Positions 22,617-33,579 of a DNA stretch of 64,000 nt are shown here, piece after piece. Under the pieces are notes generated by a model, which saw only the letters and a list, made by a program, of their open reading frames with translations, was not told the DNA's origin and did no database searches. This DNA comes from Dendrobium chrysotoxum (Eukaryota > Streptophyta > Magnoliopsida > Asparagales > Orchidaceae). The position numbers and the translations under genes were made by a program. Every line of letters starts with the position of its first letter. The first letter of the stretch is position 1. The stretch spans positions 37,407,390 to 37,471,389 of the forward strand of contig CM034300.1 in NCBI GenBank assembly GCA_019925795.1, in the 5' to 3' direction.

Positions 22617-23035
22617 TGTTTAAATATAAATCGACTATATCGTCCAGGCGATCGTGATATTGTCCAGGATGATAGGTAGCAATAATTGTATCCTAGACGA
22701 TTAGTCAAAAATGATATCAGATCATCCAGGGTGATCAAATATCATCCAAGATGATTAGACACATGCCATCATCCCGATGAGTCAGGCTGGATAACTTTTG
22801 ATGAAAAATATTGTCCAAGACGATCAGGTATATTGTCTAGGATGATATGCAATAAATGAATCAGACGGGCCAAATTCAAGTCATCCAATTATAGCCACGT
22901 GAGTCATCTAGGATGATGAGGTGTATCGTCTAGGATGATTACCAATAATTGGTTTAGATCAGTTGTTGGTTCATGATGAGAATGATTTGATCCTATCATC
23001 CAGGACGATGTTGGGATCGTCCAAGATGATGTGAC
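22617..23035 (-). promoter_or_regulatory. Internal ORFX promoter of element B with paired palindromes
   Basis: TATA-like TTTATATTTAAACA (minus, 22617-22630). Upstream are pairs of near-palindromes of the ATCRTCC-A-GGAYGAT type, with start positions 22639/22659, 22721/22741, 22810/22832, 22903/22925 and 22995/23016, so spacings are 20-22 bp. The same architecture fills U3 of the LTRs. Confidence 0.7.
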
Positions 23036-24306
23036 CAAAAAATAAAAAATGAAAGATGGAGAGGAATGATCAGGGGACCCAAAAATCATAAGAAAAATCA
23101 AAATCAAACCAAAGAAAAAATAAAAATGAGGAAACAAAACTAAGAACAATTTTTTTAATCAATCTGCTCAAGTAAATAAGAAATTTTCCTTAATTTTCAA
23201 TTCAGAAAACAATAAGAAGAAATTGACGGTCTAAAATCCAGAAAAGTTGGAAAATTAATTTTCGTAACTCTTACCTCAGACACCTTACAGGTTCAAATTT
23301 CTTTCAAACAAAAATTTAATTTATAAGAAAAAAAATTAGATTTGAAAAGTGATCCTTTCAAGCCTCATTCTAGAAAAATATCTGATAAAATAGTATTACA
23401 AAGTAAGGAATAAAAAATCATGATTTTCAATCTCCAGTTTTTAAAAATATTAAGTGGCGCATAGATTTTTTTAAGACATTTAAAGATCTGAAAGGAAGAA
23501 AGCTTATTTCTTTGTGGGCTCATTTTGTGCCTCTTTTTTAATTTATTTGGTGCACTTTGAGCATCTTTGGATTTTTGATATACTTTGTGTTTCTTTCCAT
23601 ATTTTTTGGCATTATTGTGCATATTTTCATCTTTGGGCCCATTTTGTGCCTCTTTTTATTTTTTTGCAAGCTTTCTTCCTTTCATAATGTCTAAAGAATC
23701 TCAGTTGTAAAATTACCTTCCAGATATAAGAGAAGATAAACTCACTCTCTACAATAAGGAGAAGTAATTCACAGAACAAAACCATACTTCATATGATAAG
23801 TGTTACACCTGATTAAGAAAAATATAATAATGATTCAATGCTTTGAAAATACTATTTATATAAGGTAGATTACTATAGGAAGATAAAATAGATCTCTATT
23901 TCAAAAACTAACTTTTTAATTTTGAAAAAGATTTTTATCTAAAAGGAATAATACACCATTAAAGGAGTTAAAAGAAGAGAAATAATCATCAATATTTTTT
24001 TCCTTTAACTATTTTAGAGGAGTCAATCACTGCTTACAAGCTTCCAAATAAAAACAAGGCAAAACTCTCAATCAGAAATCCAATTTATCAGCAGTAGTGA
24101 TCAGTGATCTGATTCTAAAGAATATAAGAAGTAAATAAAAAACTAAGAGAAAGGCCTAGAAAAGAAATAACCAAATCTAATAAGTAAATCAAACAAATAA
24201 AAATCAGCAGGAAAATAAAAGATCTAGTAAGAACAGACAATCAAATCATATAAAAAATAAAATAAAAATGAAAAATAGAAAATTCAGAAATCATTACTCA
24301 TCAGAT
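23036..24306 (-). other. Element B non-coding region between pol and ORFX
   Basis: No gene is supported. It holds the short tandem array at 23505-23680. It also holds a segment at 23180-23300 homologous to 62010-62120 of element D (ACGAAAATTAATTTTCCAAC-type). The remainder is AT-rich. Confidence 0.65.
23505..23680 (-). repeat. Short tandem repeat array in element B
   Basis: Minus-strand units of the AGATGCWCAAAGTGC and AGAGGCACAAAATGGGCCC kinds alternate about seven times. It is the counterpart of the arrays in A, C and D, but here it lies upstream of ORFX, whereas in A it lies downstream. Confidence 0.75.
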
Positions 24307-27300
24307 TCATGCATTTATGTCAATCACGCCTAATCTGGTCCTTAAAATGCCGAATGTGTCAAAGGCCAGTGGTTTAGTAAAGATGTCAATCAGTTGGTTT
24401 TCAATTGCTACATGGTGTAACTCAATGTCCCCTTTGATAATATGGTCCCTAATGAAGTGATGCCTTATGTCAATGTATTTGATTCTTGAATGTTGGATAG
24501 GATGCTTAGAGATGCAAATGGCACTAGTGTTATCACACAGAACTAAAATTATGCTAGCATGTAATCCTAAATCCAAAATTTGTTGCTACAACCAAAGGAC
24601 TTGGGCCACACAATTTCCTAAGGCAATGTACTCAGCTTCAGCAGTGAAAAGTGCAATAGAGTTTTATTTTCTACTGGACCAGAAAACTAAGAACTGTCCA
24701 ATGAATTGGCAAGTTCTAGAAGTGCTCTTTCTATCCACCCTACACCCTACAAAATTAGAATGAAAATATTTAATAATTTTAAAGGAAGTACTATGTCTAA
24801 GATACTAGATTCCTAAGTTTGGGGTCCCTAAGAGATATCTAAGGATTCTCTTAACTGCAGTCAGGTGGGATTCTTTAGGATCAGCTTGACATCTAGCATA
24901 GAGACAAACACTAAAAATTATATCAGGTCGGCTAGCAGTCAAGTAAAGTAGTGATCTAATTATTCCATTGTACTTCTTTTGATCAACAAATTTTTAGTTT
25001 AAATCCTTATCTAACTAGACAGTGGAGCTTATGGGAGTATTTATTGGCTTGGCTTTATCCATTTCATATTTCTTCAAGATGTCCTTAATATACTTTGATT
25101 GATTGATAAAAGTTCCATCATCCATTTGCCTTATGCTAAACCCTAAAACCCATCATACTCATCTTAAACTCTCTACTCATTATTTTAGAAAAGTCATCAC
25201 ATAAATTTTGATCAGAAGATCCAAAAAGTATATCATCAACATAGATCTGGACAATGAGTAAATCATCTTTTACTTTCCTTAGAAAAAGGGTGGAGTCTAT
25301 ACTCCCCTTAATAAACTTTCTTTCCAGTAGGAATGTGCTATGTCTCTCATATCAAGCTCTAGGTGCCTATTTTAGTCCATATAAGGCCTTTTTTAATTTA
25401 TAAATATGATTTAGATATTAGAAACTCTCAAAACCTTGGGTTGCTCTACAAACACATCTTCTTTTATTACCCTATTTAAAAAGGCACTTCTAACATCCAT
25501 TTGAATAAGCTTAAATCCCTTATAATAGGCAAAGGCTAGTAGCACTCTAATGGCTTCCAATCTAGCTACAGGGACAAAGGTCTCCTCAAAATCAATTCCT
25601 TCTATTTGGTTGTACCCCTTAGCCATGAATCTTGCCTTATTCCTAACCACCACATCAGAATCATTCATTTTATTCTTGAAGACCAATTTGGTTCCCACTA
25701 TACTTTGATCCTTAAGTCTTTCTACCAACTCCCAAACATCATTCCTCACAAATTAGTTAAGTTCTTCTTGCATAGCTAAGATCTAAATTCATTAGAAAGG
25801 GCTTGATTGATGTTGGTGGGTTCAGTCATTGAGATAAAGGCATAATGGTTTACCTCGTTCCTAAGTCCATGCCTAGTTCTAACACCTTCAGAAGGGTCTC
25901 CTAAGATCAGTTCTTTAGGATGACTTGAAGAATATCTCCAATCTCTAGGCAAAATATTTTCAAGTTCTACCCTTTTCTCCAGATTTGTAGTTTTTACTCC
26001 ATGGGTAATCTCTCCTATTTCATCTTCTTCCTCAGCTCTAGACTCCTAAGGATTAGATTCATCAAACACCACATGAGTAGTCTCCTCCACCACCAATGTC
26101 CTCTTGTTAAACACCCTAAAGGATTTCCCCACACTTTAATATCCTAAGAATACTCCTTCATCAAATTTTGGGTCAAATATTCCTAAGGACGATTTCTTAT
26201 TGTTAAGAATGAAGACCTTACAGCCAAAGATATGGAGGTGAGACAGGTTTGGTGTTCTACCCTTAATGATCTCATAGGATGTCTTATTCAGATTGGATCT
26301 AACATTCACCCAATTCAACACATAATATGTTGTGTTCACCACTTCTGCCCAAAAATATTTTGGAAGTAAATACTCAGGAAGTATGGCTCTAGCGGCTTCC
26401 ACTAAGGCTATGTTCTTTATTTTAGCTACCCCATTCTGCTGAGGGGTTCTAGGAGCTGAAAAATAGTGGCTAATCCCTTGCTCCTCACAAAAAGTTCCAA
26501 ATCTCACATTCTCAAACTCTCCACCATGATCACTATGGATGGTCAAGATCTCACAATCTAACTTCTTCTGAATCCAAGTGGTGAAAAATTTAAATTCATC
26601 GAATGACTCAATTTTATGTGACATAAATCTAATCCAAGTGAACCTCAAGTAGTCATCAACAATCACAAATCCATAGAATTTTCCCCTAGGCTGGCAGTGC
26701 TAATGGGTTGAAATAAATCCATGTGAAGGACTGTTAAAGGTCTAGGGGTGTTGATGTCCTTAGTGGAAAGAGAATTGGACTTGTTTCCTTAGTTGACAAG
26801 CATCACACAAGTGGTCCTTAATGAACTTAAGCTTGGGGACACCTCTAACTAAGTCCTTTTGGGTTACTCTTCTAAAGGTTTTCATGCTAGCATGACATAA
26901 CCTCCTATGCCACTGTCAAGACTCATCAATAATAGTTTTTAAGAAAAATAAAGTAGCACACTCAATATTATTTAAATCAAGCATATAGACATTGTTGATC
27001 CTCTTGCCCTACAAAATTGTGTTATTATTTAAGCTGATAATACAAGTGTTTGCCAGGAACTTTATGCTGAATCCTTTGTCATAGAGTTGACTGATGCTAA
27101 GTAAGTTGTGTTTCAGTCCATCTACAAGAAAAAAATTTTCAATCAAATGGTTCTTGGAGTTTTCGATTATACCTACGCCCAGCACTTTCCTAGTGGTGTT
27201 GCCTCAAAGAGTGACTTTGCCTCCAGCCTTGGCCTCCAGTGAAATGAATTAATTTATATCTCCAGTCATGTGCCTTGAGCATTACTGTTTAGGTACCACA
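24307..27300 (-). pseudogene. Element B pol: protease, integrase, reverse transcriptase, RNase H
   Basis: The domain order on the minus strand is copia-type. The protease motif near 27295 reads LNSNAQGT-stop instead of LDSGCSRHMT, so the active Asp is gone. The integrase core is at 26666-26136; it keeps HSDHGGEFEN, but the catalytic Glu reads Lys (GVAKIKN, codon 26421-26423). Reverse transcriptase includes 25749-25411 (VGTKLVFKNKMNDSDVVVR) and an intact YVDD near 25235. RNase H ends at 24307, with LCDNTSAICIS and HIDIRHH-like sequence at 24480-24540. A TAG at 25367-25369 falls in GLKQAPRA, the same place as in A and D. Many other stops occur. Confidence 0.85.
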
Positions 27301-28698
27301 TGCTCTCATGAGGTCTTGTGTGAGAGCATTCCTAGTAAAATCATCAAAAGTCAGATTCAGGAACCCAAACAAGTTTTTTGGGTTCCTTCTTATGATAAGA
27401 CGAATGCAATACATATGTGTTAAGCTGTATATCATACAATTTGGGCCTCTACACTCAATGTGTCCTATGGTGAACAGTGTAGGTGTGGGAGATGTGTCAT
27501 AACATGCCAAAAGTGAAACATCTAATACGAGGAAAAAGGTTAACTAATCTATGTGGGTGATAGTGCCTCTTCCTAGGTTTGGATGATGCATGCTTTGGTG
27601 ATTGTGTATAAAATTTTTAAGTGATGGAGGCTATTTATTTTTTATAAGAGTGATTAATTCAGCGTCAAAAAATTTATTTGAACTCTCCATAATTGAATTT
27701 TCCACTCTTAATGCATGCTCCCTACTCTCAACATCAAATGCATAAGTTTCTAGTTCTTTGAATGCAACTTTTAATTCAACATGTGACACTTTCAGTGAAT
27801 CATGCTCAACAATCAATTCAAAATACTTTTTATTTAACTCATCAAATTCATTAAGTAATGATATGTGATTGCTATCTAGTATCGAATGATTCTTAAGCAA
27901 AACTTCATGCTCTTTTTGTAGGTTCAAGAATTCTAATTTCAAGCTAGCATGAGTTTTTTTAAGTTTCCTATGTGATGAATAAATTTTCTCAGAAACTTCA
28001 AGTAATTGATCGTAGGTTAGTTCACATACCTCTTGTTGGTCAGACTGACCATGATGTTCATCCGCCATCAAACACAAGTTTGTAGTCTCCTCTTCAGCTT
28101 CAATCTCAGAGGAGTCAGATGCAGAATCCGCCTAGAAAGCCTTTTGAATCTGCTTCTTATCCTTCATGAACTTGGGTTTCTCCTCATCCTTCTCCTTACT
28201 TGGGTGAGCCTTAAGTGTAGGACAATCAGCTTTTATATGTCCTGGCTTCCTGCATTCAAAATAAACTGTATCAGAAGAACCTTTAGAATTTATACTATTC
28301 TTATCTTTGTTCCATTTCTGATAGTTCTTGTGTTTCTTCCTTAGAAAGCTTTTGAATTTCCAAGTGATTAAGGCAACATCATCATTTTCAGACCCGAAAG
28401 AATCAGTCTCCTTATTGTTGGCCTTCAGCACCATAATTTTCTCTTTCTTTTTCTTACCTGTATCAAGTTGTCTTTGGTTCACTCCTTTCTCATAAGCAAT
28501 GAGTGATTCAAGTAAGTTATCAATAGAATAAGTGTTCAAATCCTTGGAGTCAGTGATAGCAGTTATCTTGGCATTATAGGAAGAGGGCAAATATCTCAGA
28601 ATTTTGTTAACTTTCTCATAGTTAGTGAGTTCTCTAAGGCATGCAGGGAGGTGACAGTCTGTGTAAACCTAGTATACATTTAAGATATTAACTCACTA
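27301..28698 (-). pseudogene. Element B gag, C-terminal part (zinc knuckle and coiled coil)
   Basis: From 28698 downwards the minus strand reads the end of the gag capsid (MYTRFTQTVTSL, SSYNAKITAITDSKDLNTYS). Next comes a basic linker and a zinc knuckle at 28263-28221, YFECRKPGHIKADC, whose first Cys is Tyr. A long heptad-like region follows at 28077-27631, with LLEVSEKIYSSHRKLKKTH and later LKVSHVELKVAFKELE. The coiled coil is typical of SIRE-type gag C-termini. The upstream half is displaced by element E, inserted at 28704. Confidence 0.85.
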
Positions 28699-28703
28699 GG
28701 TTT

Positions 28704-30533
28704 TGAAAGTTTATTAGGGATGTTAAGCCCTTAAGAACTAGCCCGAGACTAACCAAGAGGGCGGGGGGGGGGGGGGGGGCAGGGGTGAATTGGTAATTTT
28801 AAAAATTCTTAAGCAAAAATATTTTAAAAATCTTTTCGAATGTTTTAAAATGATTTTAGTTTTGTGATGATGTGCAGATGTTTAACAAAACAAACCAATA
28901 ATCACAATCACTCGATTATTAATAAAAAAATAAAGTACAAAAAATAATAAGAAAGAACACACCAAATTTTATAGTGGTTCGATCAACTTGACCTACGTCC
29001 ACTCCCTATAGCCTCCCCTCTAGGTATTGCACTAAAATAAAGTGACTCTCCTTCTGCTCCCACAGTAAGGTGGAGAAGCCTTTACAAAACTATTTTTCAC
29101 CAACCCCATCAGGCAGAGAACCCAGACTCCTTTTGCTTCCTCTTGAAGCAGGTAGAGAACCTTACCTCCTTTTGCTTCCTCTTGAAGCAGGCATAAAACC
29201 TTAATCTTCTTGCAAATGATTCTTCCACAGAGACACCAAAAAGGATAAGGGACCATAACTGGAGAAGAAGACTCAGATCCTTGCTTGGAGTAACCTTTGT
29301 GAACACCTCACAAACTCCCCCTCCCAAACTCTCCCTCTCTCTCCCAAACTCTCCCTCTCTCTCCAGGCTCTCTCAGGTAAGAAAAGTGGCAAAAGATCTC
29401 AATGATAGAAGAAAAGAGATCTTAAATACTAAGGATTAAAAATTACCCTAAATTTTAACTTGCCGTCAAAGATCATCTAGGACGATCGGTAGATCATCCT
29501 GTACGATCAGTACAAAATCACTTATATCAGCCTGGACGATCTGATTATTCAAGATGATTAGAAGAAAAAAATTATTTAGATCGTTTGGGATGATTCTACG
29601 ATCATCCTAGATGATTAATATAAATCAAGAATATCATCCAGAGGACAGCTCGGGTCATCCAGGACAACTTATGCTGGATGATCTCAAAATGACTTGATCG
29701 TCTAGGACAATATCTATATCATCCTGTACGATTAGTTCAAAAAAACCAATATCGTCCTACACACTGTTCAGGTTGTCCAGGGCAACTTGTGCTGGATGGT
29801 CTCAAAATGTCTTATTCATCCGGGTCGATATTGATATCGTCCTGTATGATTTGTTCAAAAATGGGAATATCATCCAGCACACTATTCGGGTCATCCAGGT
29901 GAAAAGCACTAAACGGTTAGGATTTCTAATTAATCGTCCAGGATAATCTTGTGATCATCTAAGATGATATGATCGAATCAATCAAACCTTAATTACTTTC
30001 CTTAATCACCTGACTAATTTATGCATGATTGTACTGAATCATCCAGGATGATACACATATCATCCAGGATGATTACATCAAAAAGCTAAAAATAAAAACT
30101 TGCCTAACTTAGTCTTGCGACAGGGAGTTTCTGATTTGAGCATGTTGTCTAGTACGATGGGTGTATCATCCAGGATGATCTGCTTAATCAATCCGACTTA
30201 ATATGGTCATCCTAATTAGAGTTTTTATTTTCATTGGATCATCTAGGACGATATTACTATCATCCATGATGATATGAACAAAACTAGAATAAAAGCTCTA
30301 ACTCAGAAAAATGTCCCCCCAAGTGTGTGTGTGTAAGGTTACTTAGCTGGAGGATCCTTTACATTACATTTGGCTCAAGAAAAAGAAAAATTACATTTAA
30401 ACACACACAGACCTGATCTTGAGCTGACTTAATTTATACTTGATCTTGCGAACCTGAAAGGTTAGATAATTAAATAGAAACAAAAATATTTTTTATCATC
30501 AAAATTATAATCCTTGAATCTAGATTCACAACA
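28704..30533 (-). repeat. 3' LTR of element E
   Basis: 1830 bp, TGTTGTGAATCTAG at its start (minus) and CTTTCA at its end. In element orientation it has a (GT)n/CCCCC block (30311-30334), U3 palindrome pairs including 30238/30259, 30144/30165 and 30038/30059 (all 21 bp apart), a TATTTAAG TATA-like box near 29425, and a 39-bp minisatellite at 29110-29205. A 17-G run lies at 28763-28779 on the plus strand. Confidence 0.85.
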
Positions 30534-30548
30534 ATCTCCCCCTTTTTG
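30534..30548 (-). other. Polypurine tract of element E
   Basis: Minus-strand AAAAAGGGGGAGAT against the LTR. A second, related inverted block CTCCCCCTTTTGACCTTACAA lies at 30666-30686. Confidence 0.85.
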
Positions 30549-30792
30549 ATGATGGCAAATATTTATTAGTAATTCTAAATTCAGTAAATACACATTGAAC
30601 ATTAATAATTCAAAAATATTGAACATTTGAACATTAATAATTCAAGAGCGTATAATGACCCATAAACACAAACTACTCCCCCTTTTGACCTTACAAAAAG
30701 GTGAAAATAACATATAGACACATAAAAAAATAGTAAAATAACCAATATAAGAAATAAAACTGCAAAAACAAATAAACTAGTACAAAGGGGGT
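30549..30792 (-). other. Element E untranslated stretch between ORFX and polypurine tract
   Basis: AT-rich, with no gene. It contains the second polypurine-like inverted block described with the tract. Confidence 0.6.
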
Positions 30793-31901
30793 TCCTAATC
30801 AGATGGAGGCGGAGGTGGCTAAAATAGACTGTGGATGGAGGCAAACTGTTCGCCAAACCAGGCCATGTCCTTGTCATATTGCTGCTGCTATTAAGCTATG
30901 TAGGCATTGAATCGGTGGACATCCTCAGCGTGCTGCTGCTCCTGGGCAACTATATAGGAGTCAAAGCATGCCTCCCACTGGTCAAACCTGTGCACTAGGT
31001 GATCTATCAGTGATTCTATACAGAGAGGAATAGGTGCAACAGATTCAGGAGCAGCTCCTTCCTCTTTTCCCTCAACATCCATACTGGGCTCCGGATGAAG
31101 TCTAGTACTGTGAAGAACATGGAAGGAGTTATTGGAGTAGAAGGAAGGATGAATATCAACTAGAACTTGATATTACAGATTATATTTTGTTTCAAGAATA
31201 TAAGCAATGAGGTGTTCTAAGGCTAGATTTGGGCATCTCTAGTGGCCCAGATCCCTAATGCTAGTGAGGTGTTCGATGTCGTAAAAAAAGAGATCGATAG
31301 TATTAAAATCACGGCGGTCCATGATGTAGTAGGTAGTCATTGAGAGCAAGAAGGTAATGTGGATTCAGTCCCCAGCCTTTAGAATGCTCGAGGAGGAAAG
31401 GACATACTAGATTGTCTGAGCGTTCTTGACTAAGGAAGAGCAGGCATTATCATGATATGGGGCATTAGTGTTCCTAAGAAAGTGATTAGCGAGACTCCAG
31501 TTAAAATCAAGGTCAGATGATAAGTGATGGAGTTTATCACCAGTAATGGGCAAGTGGAGAATATCGTGAAAGTTCTGAGTGGTTAATTCTATAGGATGGG
31601 GATTAACATATGAGCGGAGAGTGGAGTAAGAAGAATCGATGTAAAGGTTCACAAAGAAAATATGGAGAAGCTCAGTGCTAAATGGAAATGCAAGAGTTAG
31701 AATAAAAGTGAGGGAGGTGTGTGCGAAAAGATCAAGTATCGAATATGTGATGATGCAGGGGTTGATGATTTTGGATTGAGTGACCCCCACTTCAAGGTAG
31801 CGATGGAAGGTAGCCTGATCGACTGCATCAAAAAAGTGGGGATTGACATTTCCCCAGGAGGAACTAGCACCTTGTTGCCTAAAATGTTTTCCACCAGCTA
31901 T
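30793..31901 (-). pseudogene. ORFX of element E, start codon lost
   Basis: The frame equivalent to B's ORFX begins at 31901, where ATG has become ATA (IAGGKHFRQQGASSSWG). The longest open piece is 31790-31407 (MGVTQSKIINPCIITYSILD, LPITGDKLHHLSSDLDFNW). The core and the tail (SLIDHLVHRFDQWEACFDSY at about 31060-30950) follow in other frames or after stops. The C-terminus reads PPPPSD-stop-EPPL, where B has PPDQGPSYF. The protein is the only gene content of this element. I cannot say whether it ever acted in trans. Confidence 0.7.
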
Positions 31902-31960
31902 GAGAAGATGATTTGAGTAAGGAGGGAAGGAAGGTGTGGTGAAAAAATGGCAAAAAATGA

Positions 31961-32300
31961 CTGTTTAAATAGAATTCATGGATATCATCCAGGACGATCG
32001 CATGATCGTACAAGACGATAGAAGCAATAATGGCGTTCAGGATGATTGGTCAAAAAGGCGGTCATATCATCCAGGATGATCAGATATCATCCAGGATGAT
32101 CAGATATCATCCAGGATGATTATACTTGGGCGATCATCCTGAGGAGTCAAGTTGGATGACCATTGATGAAAAGTATCATCCAGGATTATTAGGTGGATCG
32201 TCAAGGACAATATGAAATAAATGAATCGGATGGAATGAATTTAAAACGTCCAGCTATTGCCACATGGATCATCCAGGACGATCACCAATAATTGGTTCAG
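31961..32300 (-). promoter_or_regulatory. Internal ORFX promoter of element E with perfect palindrome triplet
   Basis: TATA-like TTCTATTTAAAC (minus, about 31963-31975), about 62 bp upstream of the ORFX start position. Upstream are palindromes at 31984/32005 (21 bp apart) and three perfect copies of ATCATCCAGGATGAT at 32066, 32086 and 32106, a 20-bp tandem. The array runs without a visible border into the broken 5' LTR. Confidence 0.7.
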
Positions 32301-33230
32301 ATCGTCCGAGATGATTCTGTGATCGTCCTGGATAATTAGTGTAAATCAGGAATATCATCCAGTGGACAGCTCAGGTCATCCAGGGCAACTTATGCAGGAC
32401 GGTCTCAAAATGACTTGATCATTCAGGATGATATTTATATCATCCTGTATGATTAGTTCAAAAATGACAATATCATCCTACACACTATTTGGGTTGTCCA
32501 GGGCAACTTGTACTGAACGATCTCAAAATGACTTAATCATCTGGGATTAGTTCAAAAATAGGAATATCATCCAACACACTATTCAGGTCATCCAGGTGAA
32601 AAGCACTGGATGGTCAGGATTTCTAATTGATCGTCCAGGATAATCTTGCGATCGTCTAAGATGATATGATCAAATTAATCAAATCTTAATTACTTTTCTT
32701 AATCACTTGACTAATTTAGGTATGATTATGCTGAAGCGTCAAGGATGATACACGTATCATCCAGGATGATCAGATCAAAAAGCTAAAAATAAAAACTTAC
32801 CTAACTTAGTTTGGTGGCTGGGAGTTTTTGATTTGAGCATATCTTCTTGTACGATGGGTGTATCGTCTAGGACGATCTGCTTAATTAGACCGACTTAACA
32901 CGGTTGCCCTAATTAAAGTTTCTATTTTTATTAGATCATCCAGGATGATATTACTATCATCCAGGATGATATGAACAAAACCATAATAGAAGCTCTAACT
33001 CAAAAAAATCTCCCCCTAAGTGTGTGTGTGCAAGGTTACTTAGCTGGGGGATCCTTTGCATTACATTTGACTCAAGAAAGGGAAAAATTATATTTGAACA
33101 CACACAAACCCGATCTTGAGTAGACTTGATTTGCACTTGATCTTACGGACCTGAAAGGTTAAACAATCAAATAGAAACAGAAATGTTTGTTATCATCAAA
33201 ATCATAATCCTTGATTCCAGATTCGCAATA
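32301..33230 (-). repeat. Truncated 5' LTR of element E (U3 part)
   Basis: From the LTR start (TATTGCGAATCTGG, minus, at 33230) it matches the 3' LTR for about 930 bp, through the (GT)n block and the palindromes (32935/32956, 32735/32756). It then switches near 32301 to the ORFX promoter. R, U5, primer site, gag and pol are therefore deleted between two palindrome arrays. Confidence 0.75.
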
Positions 33231-33235
33231 GATTT

Positions 33236-33369
33236 CATGCGAAAGAGTTCATAGTCGTGAAGCAGGATATTCAACCTAGATTGCTTAACTTCTGATGTGC
33301 CTTCATATGTAATGCTTAATCTATCCCAGATTTCTTTACTAGTTGTGCAAGAAGAGGCATGCATGTAAT
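33236..33369 (-). pseudogene. Element B gag, middle piece between two insertions
   Basis: This 134-bp sliver encodes SSCTTSKEIWDRLSITYEGT and KQSRLNILLHDYELFRMKS of the gag capsid. The left neighbour is element E. The right neighbour is the L1, whose target duplication (33353-33369) is the start of this piece. Confidence 0.9.
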
Positions 33370-33579
33370 TAGCCTAGCATGTTGAAGTGGCTGCGGACTC
33401 TTCTATTTCTAGAGAGAGAAGGTGCTATTTTTTCAAATTCCAAATTAGCGAACTCTTCTATTTTTCTGATGACGGCGGATGATCGCTGGTCCTCGTCGGT
33501 CTTAGGGTTGAGGGGGGATCATCGATCCTCGTCTAAGGTTTTGAGGATACATCCTCAACCTTTCTTCTCTACTCACCTC

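Larger units (their letters stand above)
28704..33230 (-). mobile_element. Element E: ORFX-only LTR element nested in gag of B
   Basis: 4527 bp flanked by GGTTT (28699-28703) and GATTT (33231-33235), a 5-bp target duplication with one mismatch. In element orientation: a partial 5' LTR (33230 to about 32301), directly ORFX promoter and ORFX (to 30793), polypurine tract, and full 3' LTR (30533-28704). Gag and pol are completely missing. The inserted gag codons correspond to MKPSE, which confirms the host frame. Confidence 0.85.
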
